From: Planctomycetota bacterium
Lineage (GTDB): Bacteria; Planctomycetota; SZUA-567; H5-PLA8
DNA length: 64,000 bases
Assembly (NCBI GenBank): GCA_027493525.1
Contig: JAOSKN010000001.1
Span: 372,001-436,000 of the forward strand
Reading direction: 5' to 3'
Under the pieces are notes generated by a model. The model saw only the letters and a program-made list of their open reading frames with translations, made no database searches and was not told where the DNA came from. The position numbers and the translations under genes were made by a program. Positions 25,336 to 33,023 of this stretch are shown here, piece after piece (the stretch's first letter is position 1; every line of letters starts with the position of its first letter).

Positions 25336-27432
25336 TCAGGGCTTGCCCGCGCGAATCTCGTAGAGCTTGTAGCCGACTTCCCGCGCGGCCTCCACGGTTT
25401 CCGGGTACGGCGTGTCGCAGCCGTCGAGGAAGCCGATCTGGTAGTTCTCGCCGTCAAGGCCCCGCCCGGTGAGCGGCTGGTCCACGTACTGGAACCAGTG
25501 GCAGCCGACGAACTGCGGGTGTCGCAGCGCGCCGCTGACGTAGTCGAAATAGGCCTTCGCCCGCGCGGCTTGCGTGGCGACGGGAACGAGGCCGGGATGA
25601 AAGAGCCCGCGGTCGAGCGCGCCGAAGTGGAATTCGCCGACGATCAGGGGCTTGTCCGGGCCGGGATACTTGAACTCCGCGACGCCGGTCCGGTACAGGT
25701 TGTAACTGACCACGTCGCAGTACGCCGCGGCGCTGCGCGCGACCGCGTCGTTGACCCAGGCGAAGCGGCAGCCCAGGTAGAGCTGCTTCGGCGCGACCTC
25801 GCGCACGGCGTCGCGGACGGTCTTGAAGTACGTCTCGCAGGTGCGCTCGTAGAAGGCGACGAGGTCGGCGCGGGCCTTGGTCTTGTCCGGCGGCTTGCGC
25901 TCGGCCCGCAGCGCGTCCCACGAGGCGTGCGCCGTGCCCCAGGCCGCGTTGAGCTTCGCGATCTCGCCGTACTTCGCCTTCAGGTCGTCCACGAAGGCCT
26001 GCTTGGCCCGCTGCTCGGCGGGCGAGGCCAGCGCGGCCTCGGCGAGCGAGGTCTCGTGGCCCCAGCCGATCTCGTTGTCCACGAAGTAGCCGATGCAGTA
26101 CGGGTCGCCGGCGGACTGGCCCCGCTCCTGCTCCATGCGCGCCTTGAGCTGCCGTCCGAAGTCGGGGTCGAAGACGTCGCGGAACTGGCCCCAGTAGCCC
26201 TCGCTTCCCGCGAGCGGCTTGCCGCCGAAGTGGACCGCGACGACGTAGGGCGTCTTGCGCCGAAGGTAAATCTCGGGATCGGACCAATTCCCGATCGTGT
26301 TAAGGCCCCAGCTCCGCAGGCGGCGGTGCGAGACCCCGGCATAGGCCGCGCCCCAGTCCGCGCCGTATTTGCGAAGCAGGTTCGCCTTCGAGAAACTGAA
26401 GCAGCGCGGCTGCCGGCCCTTGTAGTGATCGTGGACGACGTGCCCCTGCACGCTGAAGAAGTCCCGGTACGCCTCGTCCTTGCCGGGGAAATCGAGGAAC
26501 CAGCCGTCGCGCTCGTCGACCGGCGTGGCGCCGCCGTCGCGGACGCAGTCGATGCCGTGGCTGAAGAAGAGCCGGCCGCCGGGGTCCACGAGCCACCACT
26601 TGCCTTCGTGCTTCGCGGCGCGAAAGAAACCGGTGGCCTCCAGCGCCGGGCCGTCCTTCCAGCCGCCCCAGTCGTTCCACGACGCCGGGCCCGGGCGCGC
26701 CTCGAGCTCCCGCGCCTCGGCCTCGCGCCGCGCGGCAAGATCTTCCTCCTTGCCCACTTTGCCCGGCCAGTCCTTGTGCCGATATTGCCCGAAGCGGTCC
26801 ACGAAGGGAAAGAAGGTCTTGGCGTCGAAGGCGGCGAGGTCGGCGGGCGGTTCGTAGCGGCCTTCGGCGCGCAGGGAGAAGAGTTCGGCCTTCTTGTCGG
26901 CGTTCGGCCGGGGGACGAAGACGATGAACTGCGTCACCCTGGAAGGGTCGATGGCGCCGCGCTCATCGGCATGGAACGGCGTGCCGCGCATGCCGAAGAG
27001 CTTCGACGGGTCGGCCAGGACCGCGCGGCGCTTCAGCGGCAGCCGGAGCCTCCGGCGTTCGCCCGGCGCGAGTTCCCAGGTCCCCTGGCAGCAATTCTTG
27101 TTTCCGTCGCCGCCGGCATTGTCCACGCGCAAGCCCAGCGCCAGCGGCTTATCGCCGGGATTGCGCGCGTCGAGGACGACCTCGGTGAACGGCCCAAGGT
27201 CCCAGGCGCCCTGCGGCGCCTTGAGCGTGATCCCCGGCCATTCGGTATCGTGAGCAAAGTCGACGACCAGCGCGTTCCCCTCGCCGCGCTGCTCCTTGGC
27301 GATCTTCGTGTGCCAGGCGACGATCGGCGCGGGATCGAAGTCGGCGCTGAAGTCGTAGATGGTGCGGCCCTCCTCGCACGCGGCATGGGCGGAAAGGATC
27401 AGAAAGGCGAGGCACAAGGCGCGAAGAGACAT
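25336..27432 (-). CDS. Secreted GH50/agarase-like glycoside hydrolase
   Basis: 698 residues starting with a signal peptide (MSLRALCLAFLILSAHA). A carbohydrate-binding-like N-terminal beta domain (about 20-210) precedes a GH-A clan barrel with ATGFFRAAKHEGKWWLVDPGGRLFFSHGIDCVR, YFVDNEIGWG (likely acid/base Glu) and PLIVGEFHFGALDRGLFHPG (likely nucleophile Glu). This pattern is that of GH50 beta-agarases and relatives that cleave beta-galactosides. True substrate specificity is not certain. The ATG at 27432 was chosen because the signal peptide begins there; 28 upstream codons overlap repeat DNA. It is first in the minus-strand degradative cluster. Confidence 0.8.
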   Translation of the reverse strand: MSLRALCLAFLILSAHAACEEGRTIYDFSADFDPAPIVAWHTKIAKEQRGEGNALVVDFAHDTEWPGITLKAPQGAWDLGPFTEVVLDARNPGDKPLALGLRVDNAGGDGNKNCCQGTWELAPGERRRLRLPLKRRAVLADPSKLFGMRGTPFHADERGAIDPSRVTQFIVFVPRPNADKKAELFSLRAEGRYEPPADLAAFDAKTFFPFVDRFGQYRHKDWPGKVGKEEDLAARREAEARELEARPGPASWNDWGGWKDGPALEATGFFRAAKHEGKWWLVDPGGRLFFSHGIDCVRDGGATPVDERDGWFLDFPGKDEAYRDFFSVQGHVVHDHYKGRQPRCFSFSKANLLRKYGADWGAAYAGVSHRRLRSWGLNTIGNWSDPEIYLRRKTPYVVAVHFGGKPLAGSEGYWGQFRDVFDPDFGRQLKARMEQERGQSAGDPYCIGYFVDNEIGWGHETSLAEAALASPAEQRAKQAFVDDLKAKYGEIAKLNAAWGTAHASWDALRAERKPPDKTKARADLVAFYERTCETYFKTVRDAVREVAPKQLYLGCRFAWVNDAVARSAAAYCDVVSYNLYRTGVAEFKYPGPDKPLIVGEFHFGALDRGLFHPGLVPVATQAARAKAYFDYVSGALRHPQFVGCHWFQYVDQPLTGRGLDGENYQIGFLDGCDTPYPETVEAAREVGYKLYEIRAGKP

Positions 27433-27473
27433 GCGAGGTTCCAGGGCAAGACCGGCCGCAACACGAGACCGAA

Positions 27474-27552
27474 GTATGAAACGAACGACCGATGCACTGA
27501 TTGCTTCATACTTCATATTTCATCCTTGATATTGCATCCTTCTGCTTCCTCT
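27474..27552. repeat. Convergent heptamer element at rph 3' end
   Basis: GAAGTATGAAA at 27474-27484 faces seven consecutive heptamers at 27504-27552 (CTTCATA, CTTCATA, TTTCATC, CTTGATA, TTGCATC, CTTCTGC, TTCCTCT). GAAGTATGAA is the reverse complement of TTCATACTTC, so a stem is possible. The array runs to the rph stop codon. Confidence 0.75.
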
Positions 27553-28289
27553 CAGCTCTTGCCCAGCAAGCCCAGCGCCTCGTCCCCCAGCGCGGCCTTC
27601 TGCTTGCCGATCAACTCACGAATGCCTTTCGCGGCCAAGTCGAGGAGCGCGTCGAGCCGCGCGCGCTCGAAGGGCTCGCCTTCGGCGGTGCCTTGGACCT
27701 CGACGAAGCGGCCGTCCTCGGTCATTGCGACGTTGGCGTCCACCTCGGCGGCGTAATCCTCCTCGTAGCAGAGGTCGAGCGTGGGGACGCCCTTGACGAG
27801 GCCGACGCTGACCGCGCCGACGAATGGTCCCATGGGGCTGGCGGCGAGCTTGCCCTCGCGGCGCAGCTTCGCGACGGCCAGGGCCAGCGCGACCATCGCG
27901 CCGGTGATGGAGGCCGTGCGGGTGCCGCCGTCGGCCTGGATCACGTCGCAGTCGATGGTGACGGTCCGCTCGCCGAGCTTCTTCAGGTCCAGCGTGGGAC
28001 GCAGCGCGCGGCCGATCAGGCGCTGGATCTCGACGGTGCGCCCGTCGACCTTCTCGCGGTCGCGGCGCTTGCGCGTCAGCGTGCTGCGCGGGAGCATGTT
28101 GTATTCGGCGGTGACCCAGCCTTGGCCGCGGCCTTCAAGAAACGGCGGGACCTTCTCCTCGACGCTGGCCGTGCAGGCCACGCGCGTCTGGCCGCACGCG
28201 ATCAGCACGCTGCCCTCGGCGAAGGGCATGAAGCCGGTCTGGATCGCGACGGGGCGCAGCCGGTCGGGCGCCTTGCGGGATTCGCTCAC
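27552..28289 (-). CDS. rph: Ribonuclease PH
   Basis: 245 residues of the RNase PH fold: [107 protein letters not shown]. It trims tRNA 3' ends by phosphorolysis and forms a hexamer. The start is a GTG at 28289, with GAGGAG six bases upstream; the longer frame begins in repeat DNA. It follows the HD-GYP gene through a repeat-rich spacer. In many bacteria rph sits next to rdgB; here they are 8 kb apart. Confidence 0.95.
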   Translation of the reverse strand: MSESRKAPDRLRPVAIQTGFMPFAEGSVLIACGQTRVACTASVEEKVPPFLEGRGQGWVTAEYNMLPRSTLTRKRRDREKVDGRTVEIQRLIGRALRPTLDLKKLGERTVTIDCDVIQADGGTRTASITGAMVALALAVAKLRREGKLAASPMGPFVGAVSVGLVKGVPTLDLCYEEDYAAEVDANVAMTEDGRFVEVQGTAEGEPFERARLDALLDLAAKGIRELIGKQKAALGDEALGLLGKS

Positions 28290-28315
28290 ACGATGCTCCT
28301 CATGTTCGTTATTCG

Positions 28316-28467
28316 CTTCAACCACGAAGGCACGGAGACACGGAGAACAGCTTACGGCCTTCAAGCCAGACCAGGGACAGTTCCAGCCTTGGCTTGCGGG
28401 CGAGACGCCCGCGGTACGTTCCCGCGCTAGTCAATCCGCAATCCGCAATCCGCCATCCGCAATCGCG
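28316..28467. repeat. Composite repeat: octamers, palindrome, heptamers
   Basis: Reading the plus strand: an octamer run (CACGAAGG, CACGGAGA, CACGGAGA) at about 28321-28344, the palindromic GCGGGCGAGACGCCCGC repeat with GGTAC at 28396-28418, and five CAATCCG heptamers at 28432-28466. These end one base from the stop codon of the minus-strand HD-GYP gene. Confidence 0.8.
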
Positions 28468-29559
28468 TTACTCTTTGACGCGGACCTTGTCGGTCAAATC
28501 GTCAAGGAGTTCGGCGAGGCTGCGGCCGGTCTGCTCCTGGTCCTTCACGGCCATCTGCCCGCGGCGGCGCAGGACGGAGGTGAGCGCCTCGACGACCTGC
28601 GGGTCGAACTGCATGCCGGAGAGCGAACGGATCTCCTCGAGGGCCTCCTGCGGCGGGCGCGGGGCGCTGTAGCTGCGGCGGGAGATCATCGTGTCGTAGG
28701 CCTCGGTAGCGTGGATGATCCGCGCGCCGAGCGGGATCTCCTCGCCCTTCAGCCCCTCCGGATACCCCGTCCCGTCGACGCGCTCGTGGTGATACTTGAT
28801 GTAGCCCAGCGCGCCCTGGAGCTGCTCGATCGGCTCGAGGATCGTGCTGGCGATGACCGGGTGGCGCTTGACGACCTCGCGTTCCTCCGGGTCGAGCGGC
28901 CCGGGCTTCTTGAGGATCGCCTCGCGGATGCCCATCTTGCCCAGGTCGTGGAGGATGCCGGCGATGCCGATGCGCCGGACCTCGTCGTCCTGGAAGCCCA
29001 TCTCCCGCGCGACCGAGGAGGCCAGCGTGGATACGTTTTCCGAGTGCGAGCGCGTGTAGGGATCCTTGGCCTCGAGCACCTTGGCCATCACGGCGAGGAC
29101 GTTGAGGAAAAGCGTCTCGTTGCGGCTGGTGCTGCGGCGCAGTTCGCGGCGCAGGAAGCGCTTGGTCAGGACCTTCTCGCTCTTGAGCAGGAGCAGGCCG
29201 AGGTTGAGCGGGCCTTGGAGGTAGTCGTCGGCGCCGCGGGCCATGCCCTCCATCGCCAGCGGGCGCTCCTGCGGCGCGGTGAGCAGGATCGTGGCGACGT
29301 CGAAGACGCTGTGGATCTCTTCGAAGGCTTCCAGGCCCGGGCGGTCGGGGAGATTCAGGCCCAGCAGCACGAGATCCACCGGCTGGCGCAGCGCGAGTCC
29401 GCGGCTCAACACGCGAATGGCCTCTTCGCCGCTGGAGCCCTCCTGGACGAATTCGTAGCCTTCCTGCTCCAGCCGCGCGGCGACGGCCTTGCGCTCCTCG
29501 AGCCGCGAGTCCACCACGAGCACCCGCATCGCCCGTATGGCCTTCTGCGCCTTCAGCAT
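28468..29559 (-). CDS. HD-GYP domain protein with degenerate receiver
   Basis: 363 residues. The N-terminal response-regulator domain (MRVLVVDSRLEERKAVAARL) has lost its phospho-acceptor: the usual LLDxxxP reads LVLLGLNLPDRPGLE. The switch Lys is also replaced (YLQGPLN). The C-terminal HD-GYP domain is intact: ILHDLGKMGI (HD pair), KRHPVIAS and HHERVDGTGYPEGLKGEEIPLGARI. Intact HD-GYP domains hydrolyse cyclic di-GMP, so this may be a phosphorylation-independent phosphodiesterase controlling surface or motility behaviour. The ATG at 29559 follows AAGGGGC. No sensor kinase is adjacent. Confidence 0.88.
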   Translation of the reverse strand: MLKAQKAIRAMRVLVVDSRLEERKAVAARLEQEGYEFVQEGSSGEEAIRVLSRGLALRQPVDLVLLGLNLPDRPGLEAFEEIHSVFDVATILLTAPQERPLAMEGMARGADDYLQGPLNLGLLLLKSEKVLTKRFLRRELRRSTSRNETLFLNVLAVMAKVLEAKDPYTRSHSENVSTLASSVAREMGFQDDEVRRIGIAGILHDLGKMGIREAILKKPGPLDPEEREVVKRHPVIASTILEPIEQLQGALGYIKYHHERVDGTGYPEGLKGEEIPLGARIIHATEAYDTMISRRSYSAPRPPQEALEEIRSLSGMQFDPQVVEALTSVLRRRGQMAVKDQEQTGRSLAELLDDLTDKVRVKE

Positions 29560-29664
29560 GTCGCCCCTTGCCGCGCCCGCGGGGACCCGGCCCGAGGTCC
29601 CGCTCTTTACGGCCAGCATACCATATGTTTCTGCGCGGACCGGCGCAAGTGGGACGAGGCGGCG

Positions 29665-30576
29665 TTACCCGAGCATCAGGGTCAGCAGCGCGCGCTGGGC
29701 GTGCAGGCGATTCTCGGCCTGGTCGTAGATCACCGACTGCGGCGCGTCGATGGCTTCGTCGGTGATCTCCTCGCCGCGGTGCGCGGGCAGGTCGTGCATC
29801 AGGAGCGCTTTGGGGGCGAGCGCGAGCAGGTCCAGGTTGACTTGGTAGCCGGCGAAGGCGCGCAGGCGCCGCTGGGCTTCCTCTTCCTGCCCCATGCTCG
29901 TCCAGACATCGGTGTAGACGATATCCGCGCCGGCGACGGCCTTGCGCGGGTCGGCTTCCAGGCTCACGCAGCCCGGGTCGTGGAGCGACTTCACGAAGGC
30001 CTCGGAGAAGCGGAAGCCCTCGGGCGCGGAGAGCGTCAGCTTACCGCCGAGCTTGCTCAGGCCGCGCGCGAGGCTCCGCGCGACGTTGTTCCCGTCGCCG
30101 ACGAAGGCCACGCGGACGCCCTGGATGCGGCCGAGCTTCTCGCGGATCGTCTGGAGGTCGGCGAGCGCTTGGCAGGGGTGGCTCTCGTCGGAGAGCGCGT
30201 TGATGACCGGGACGCTGGAGTGCCGCGCCAGTTCCTCGATGCTCTCATGCTTCATCACGCGCACGATCAGGGCGTCGAGGTAGCGGGCGGCCACGCGCGC
30301 GGTGTCCTTGAGCGGCTCGCGGACGCCCAATTTCCCGCTCTCCGGGCCCATGTAGATGCAGTGCCCGCCCAGTTCGAGCATCCCGGCCTCGAAGGAGAGG
30401 CGCGTGCGCAGGCTGGGTTTTTCGAAGAACAGCCCCGCGACCTTCCCGCGCAGCGGCGCGGCCTCGCGGTGCGCGCGCGGCGCGGCCTTCTGCCGGTCGG
30501 CCAGATCCAGGACCTGCTTTAAGCCGTCCGGTGAGAGTTCGTCCAGGGAAATGAGGTGCTTGCAGATGGCGGACAT
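29665..30576 (-). CDS. argF: Ornithine carbamoyltransferase
   Basis: 303 residues with the carbamoyl-phosphate motif EKPSLRTRLSFE, HPCQALADLQTI, FVGDGNNVARSL and an MHDLPAHRGEE C-terminal loop. It makes citrulline from ornithine and carbamoyl phosphate in arginine biosynthesis. It is the last gene of argJ-argB-argD-argF on the minus strand. The 60-base gap to argD consists of GAGTTCC heptamers and related sequence; the nearest SD-like bases to its ATG come from the array itself. Confidence 0.95.
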   Translation of the reverse strand: MSAICKHLISLDELSPDGLKQVLDLADRQKAAPRAHREAAPLRGKVAGLFFEKPSLRTRLSFEAGMLELGGHCIYMGPESGKLGVREPLKDTARVAARYLDALIVRVMKHESIEELARHSSVPVINALSDESHPCQALADLQTIREKLGRIQGVRVAFVGDGNNVARSLARGLSKLGGKLTLSAPEGFRFSEAFVKSLHDPGCVSLEADPRKAVAGADIVYTDVWTSMGQEEEAQRRLRAFAGYQVNLDLLALAPKALLMHDLPAHRGEEITDEAIDAPQSVIYDQAENRLHAQRALLTLMLG

Positions 30577-30636
30577 CGTTTTGAGTTCCGAGTTCCGAGT
30601 TCCGAGTTCCGAGAAACGACAGACCCAACGCTCCCG
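30577..30636. repeat. GAGTTCC heptamer array filling argD-argF spacer
   Basis: Four exact GAGTTCC units (30583-30610) plus GAGAAAC and GACAGAC in the same phase occupy nearly all of the gap between the argD stop and argF start. Confidence 0.85.
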
Positions 30637-31851
30637 TTATTTCTGCCCTGCGGGTTCCAGCACCTTGCCGAGGATCGCCAGCCCCGCGTCGAGTTCCGCG
30701 GCGCTCACGTTCATGGCCGGGAGGAAGCGGAGCACGGTGTCGTGGGTGCAGTTGATGAGCAGTCCCGCGTCGCGGCAGCGGGCGACGACCGGCGCGCCGG
30801 GGAAAGTCAGGTCGAGGGCGGCCATCAGGCCCAGCCGCCGGATGTCCTTCACCTGCTTGGCGAAGCGCTCCCGCAGGGCGTGCAGCCCCCGGCCCAAGTG
30901 CTCGCCCATGGCCCGCACGTGCGGGAGCAGGTTATCCTGATCGAGCGTGTCGAGGACGGCCAGGGCCGCGGCGCAGGCGAGCGGGTTTCCGCCGTAGGTG
31001 CTGCCGTGCGTGCCGGGCTTCAGCTCGGCGGCCACGGACGGGCGCGCGAGGACCGCGCCGATGGGGAAGCCGCCGCCGAGGGCCTTGGCGAGCCAGAGGA
31101 TGTCCGGCGCGGGCGCGCCCAGGGTCTGGTACGCGAAGACGTCGCCGGTGCGGCCCATCCCGCACTGGACCTCGTCGTAGAGCAGCAGCGCCTTGTGCTT
31201 GTCGCAGCAGGCGCGCGCGGCCTGGAGGAACTCGCGCGTGCAGAGGTTGATGCCGCCCTCGCCCTGGACGGGCTCGCACATGAACGCGGCGACCTCGCCG
31301 TCGAAGGCCTTCTCGAGCGCCTTCGCGTCGTTGAGCGGGACGTAGGCAAAGCCCGGCAGGAGCGGATCGCAGCCGTTGTGAAGCTTGGGCTGGCCGGTGG
31401 CGGTGAGCGCGGCGAAGGTGCGCCCGTGGAAGCTTTCGTTGAGCGCCAGGATCTTGTGCCGCCCGCCGTTGGCGCGGCCCCAGAGTCGCGCGAGCTTGAT
31501 CCCGGCCTCGCTGGCCTCGGTGCCGCTGTTGCAGAAGAAGGCGCGCGGCGTCTCCATGCCGGTGGTCAGCTCGGAGAGCCGCTGCGCCAGCAGCGCCTGC
31601 TGCTCCCAGAGGTAGTTGTTGTGCATGTGGATCAGCTTCCCGGCCTGCTCGCGCAGGGCCGCGACGACGCGCGGGGGGCAATGCCCCAGCCCGCCGACGC
31701 CCAGACCCGGGAGCAGGTCGAGGTAGCGCTTGCCTTCGGCGTCCCAGACGTAGGAGCCTTCGCCGCGGACGAGGTTGAGCGGCGCGCGGCCATAGTTGGA
31801 CATAAGGTAGGTGTCGTAGAGTTTCTGGGTCTCGGCGGATGACAGGGGCAT
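30637..31851 (-). CDS. argD: Acetylornithine aminotransferase
   Basis: 404 residues, PLP-dependent class III aminotransferase: NLVRGEGSYVWDAEGKRYLDLLPGLGVGGLGHCPP, FFCNSGTEASEAGIKLAR, NESFHGRTFAALTATGQPK, LLLYDEVQCGMGRTG, the PLP lysine in DILWLAKALGGGFPIGAVLA, and HGSTYGGNPLACAAA. It converts N-acetylglutamate semialdehyde to N-acetylornithine. An excellent ribosome-binding site, AAGGAGG, lies seven bases before the ATG. The gap to argB is filled by a palindromic dispersed repeat. Confidence 0.95.
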   Translation of the reverse strand: MPLSSAETQKLYDTYLMSNYGRAPLNLVRGEGSYVWDAEGKRYLDLLPGLGVGGLGHCPPRVVAALREQAGKLIHMHNNYLWEQQALLAQRLSELTTGMETPRAFFCNSGTEASEAGIKLARLWGRANGGRHKILALNESFHGRTFAALTATGQPKLHNGCDPLLPGFAYVPLNDAKALEKAFDGEVAAFMCEPVQGEGGINLCTREFLQAARACCDKHKALLLYDEVQCGMGRTGDVFAYQTLGAPAPDILWLAKALGGGFPIGAVLARPSVAAELKPGTHGSTYGGNPLACAAALAVLDTLDQDNLLPHVRAMGEHLGRGLHALRERFAKQVKDIRRLGLMAALDLTFPGAPVVARCRDAGLLINCTHDTVLRFLPAMNVSAAELDAGLAILGKVLEPAGQK

Positions 31852-31873
31852 GGCGCGCCTCCTTCTTTTTCAC

Positions 31874-31927
31874 CTGCGGGCGAGACGCCCGCGATACGGC
31901 CGGCGGGACGCCGGCGCTACGAGAGCC
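31874..31927. repeat. Tandem palindromic dispersed repeat abutting argB stop
   Basis: Two related palindromic units (GCGGGCGAGACGCCCGCGATAC and GCCGGCGGGACGCCGGCGCTACGA) lie in tandem and end four bases from the argB stop codon. The second is nearly identical to the copy beside the lepA stop. Confidence 0.8.
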
Positions 31928-32800
31928 TCACTTCCCGCCCAAAATGCTGATCTTCGTGCCGACGCCTTCCGGCGTGAAGACCTCGAGCAGCAGTGCGTGC
32001 TGCAAGAGCCCCGAGACGATGTGCGAGCTGTGGCAGCCGCCTTCGAGGGCTTTGATGCAGGCCTCGATCTTCGGCAGCATCCCGCCGCCGATGACCCCCT
32101 GCTTCGCCAGCTCGCGGCACTGTTCGGCGCTGCACGTGCTGATCAGCGTCGCAGGATCGTCCTTGTCGCGCAGGATGCCCGGGACGTTGGAGAGGAAGAT
32201 CAGCTTCTCGGCCTTGAAGTTCGCCGCGATCTTCCAGGCGACGGAATCGGCGTTGATGTTGTAGAGCTGCCCGGCCGTGTCGTGCGCGACCGGGGCGACG
32301 ACGGGGATCACGCCGCCCGAGCCGATCCGGCGCGCGAGTTCCACGTCCACCTCGGTCACTTCGCCCACGAAGCCCAGGTCCAGGCCGTCTTCCAGGCGCT
32401 TCTCGCACTTCAGGAAGCTGCTCCCGCGCCCGTTGAGCGGGACGCCCTTGCCGCCGGCCGCCTCGATCAGCTCCACCACGTTGCTGCTGATGCGGTCGAT
32501 CAGGACCTTGTGCGCGATCTCCAGCACCCGGGCGTCGGTGACGCGCCGGCCCTGAATGAAGTGCGGCTTGAGCCCCGCCTTTTCCATCTCGGCGCTGATC
32601 GCAGGCCCGCCGCCGTGAACCAGGATCGGCCAGACCCCGACCTGCTCCAGGAAGACCACGTCGGTGACCAGCGAGCGCAGTTCGTCGGGGCTCGTCATCG
32701 TGCTCCCGCCGATCTTGATGACCATGAAGCGCCGGTCGAAGCTCTTGAGGTACGGCAGCGCCTCGACGAGGACCTTGGCTTTATCGAGGGAAGTCAACAT
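31928..32800 (-). CDS. argB: Acetylglutamate kinase
   Basis: 290 residues of the amino-acid kinase fold: FMVIKIGGSTM (Lys binding phosphate), VGVWPILVHGGGPAISAEM, GRRVTDARVLEIAHKVL, YNINADSVAWKIAANFKAEKLIFLSNVPGIL and GVIGGGMLPKIEACIKALEGG. It phosphorylates N-acetylglutamate, the committed arginine step, and is often feedback-inhibited. The ATG at 32800 has AGGAG at good distance; a longer frame runs into heptamer repeats. It is the second gene of the arginine cluster. Confidence 0.95.
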   Translation of the reverse strand: MLTSLDKAKVLVEALPYLKSFDRRFMVIKIGGSTMTSPDELRSLVTDVVFLEQVGVWPILVHGGGPAISAEMEKAGLKPHFIQGRRVTDARVLEIAHKVLIDRISSNVVELIEAAGGKGVPLNGRGSSFLKCEKRLEDGLDLGFVGEVTEVDVELARRIGSGGVIPVVAPVAHDTAGQLYNINADSVAWKIAANFKAEKLIFLSNVPGILRDKDDPATLISTCSAEQCRELAKQGVIGGGMLPKIEACIKALEGGCHSSHIVSGLLQHALLLEVFTPEGVGTKISILGGK

Positions 32801-32812
32801 GGGGAACTCCTG

Positions 32813-33023
32813 TTCACCGCAGAGGCGCAGAGGACAGTAAACAGTGAACAGTAAACAGTAAGAGCCCCGTAAGAGAGAGTCCTGTTCGCTGTTCACTGTT
32901 CACTGTTCACTGTTCACTGTTCACTGTTCGCTGTTTGCTGTTTGCTGTTTGCTGTTCACTGTTCACTGTTCACTGTTCACTATTCGCTGTTTGCTGTTCA
33001 CTGTTCACTGTTCACTGTTCACT
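32813..33023. repeat. 20-unit heptamer array with opposed half-array in argJ-argB spacer
   Basis: An octamer run (GCAGAGGC, GCAGAGGA) at 32818-32833 is followed by AGTAAAC/AGTGAAC units at 32836-32863. After a 20-base spacer comes an unbroken block of exactly 20 heptamers at 32884-33023 (GTTCACT, GTTCGCT, GTTTGCT, ATTCGCT). The two halves are complementary (CAGTGAACAG with CTGTTCACTG). The last unit shares its final T with the argJ stop codon. Confidence 0.9.

Noticed and set aside
32836..33023. CRISPR array
   Set aside because: The repeats are 7 nt in direct tandem without unique spacers, and no cas genes are present.
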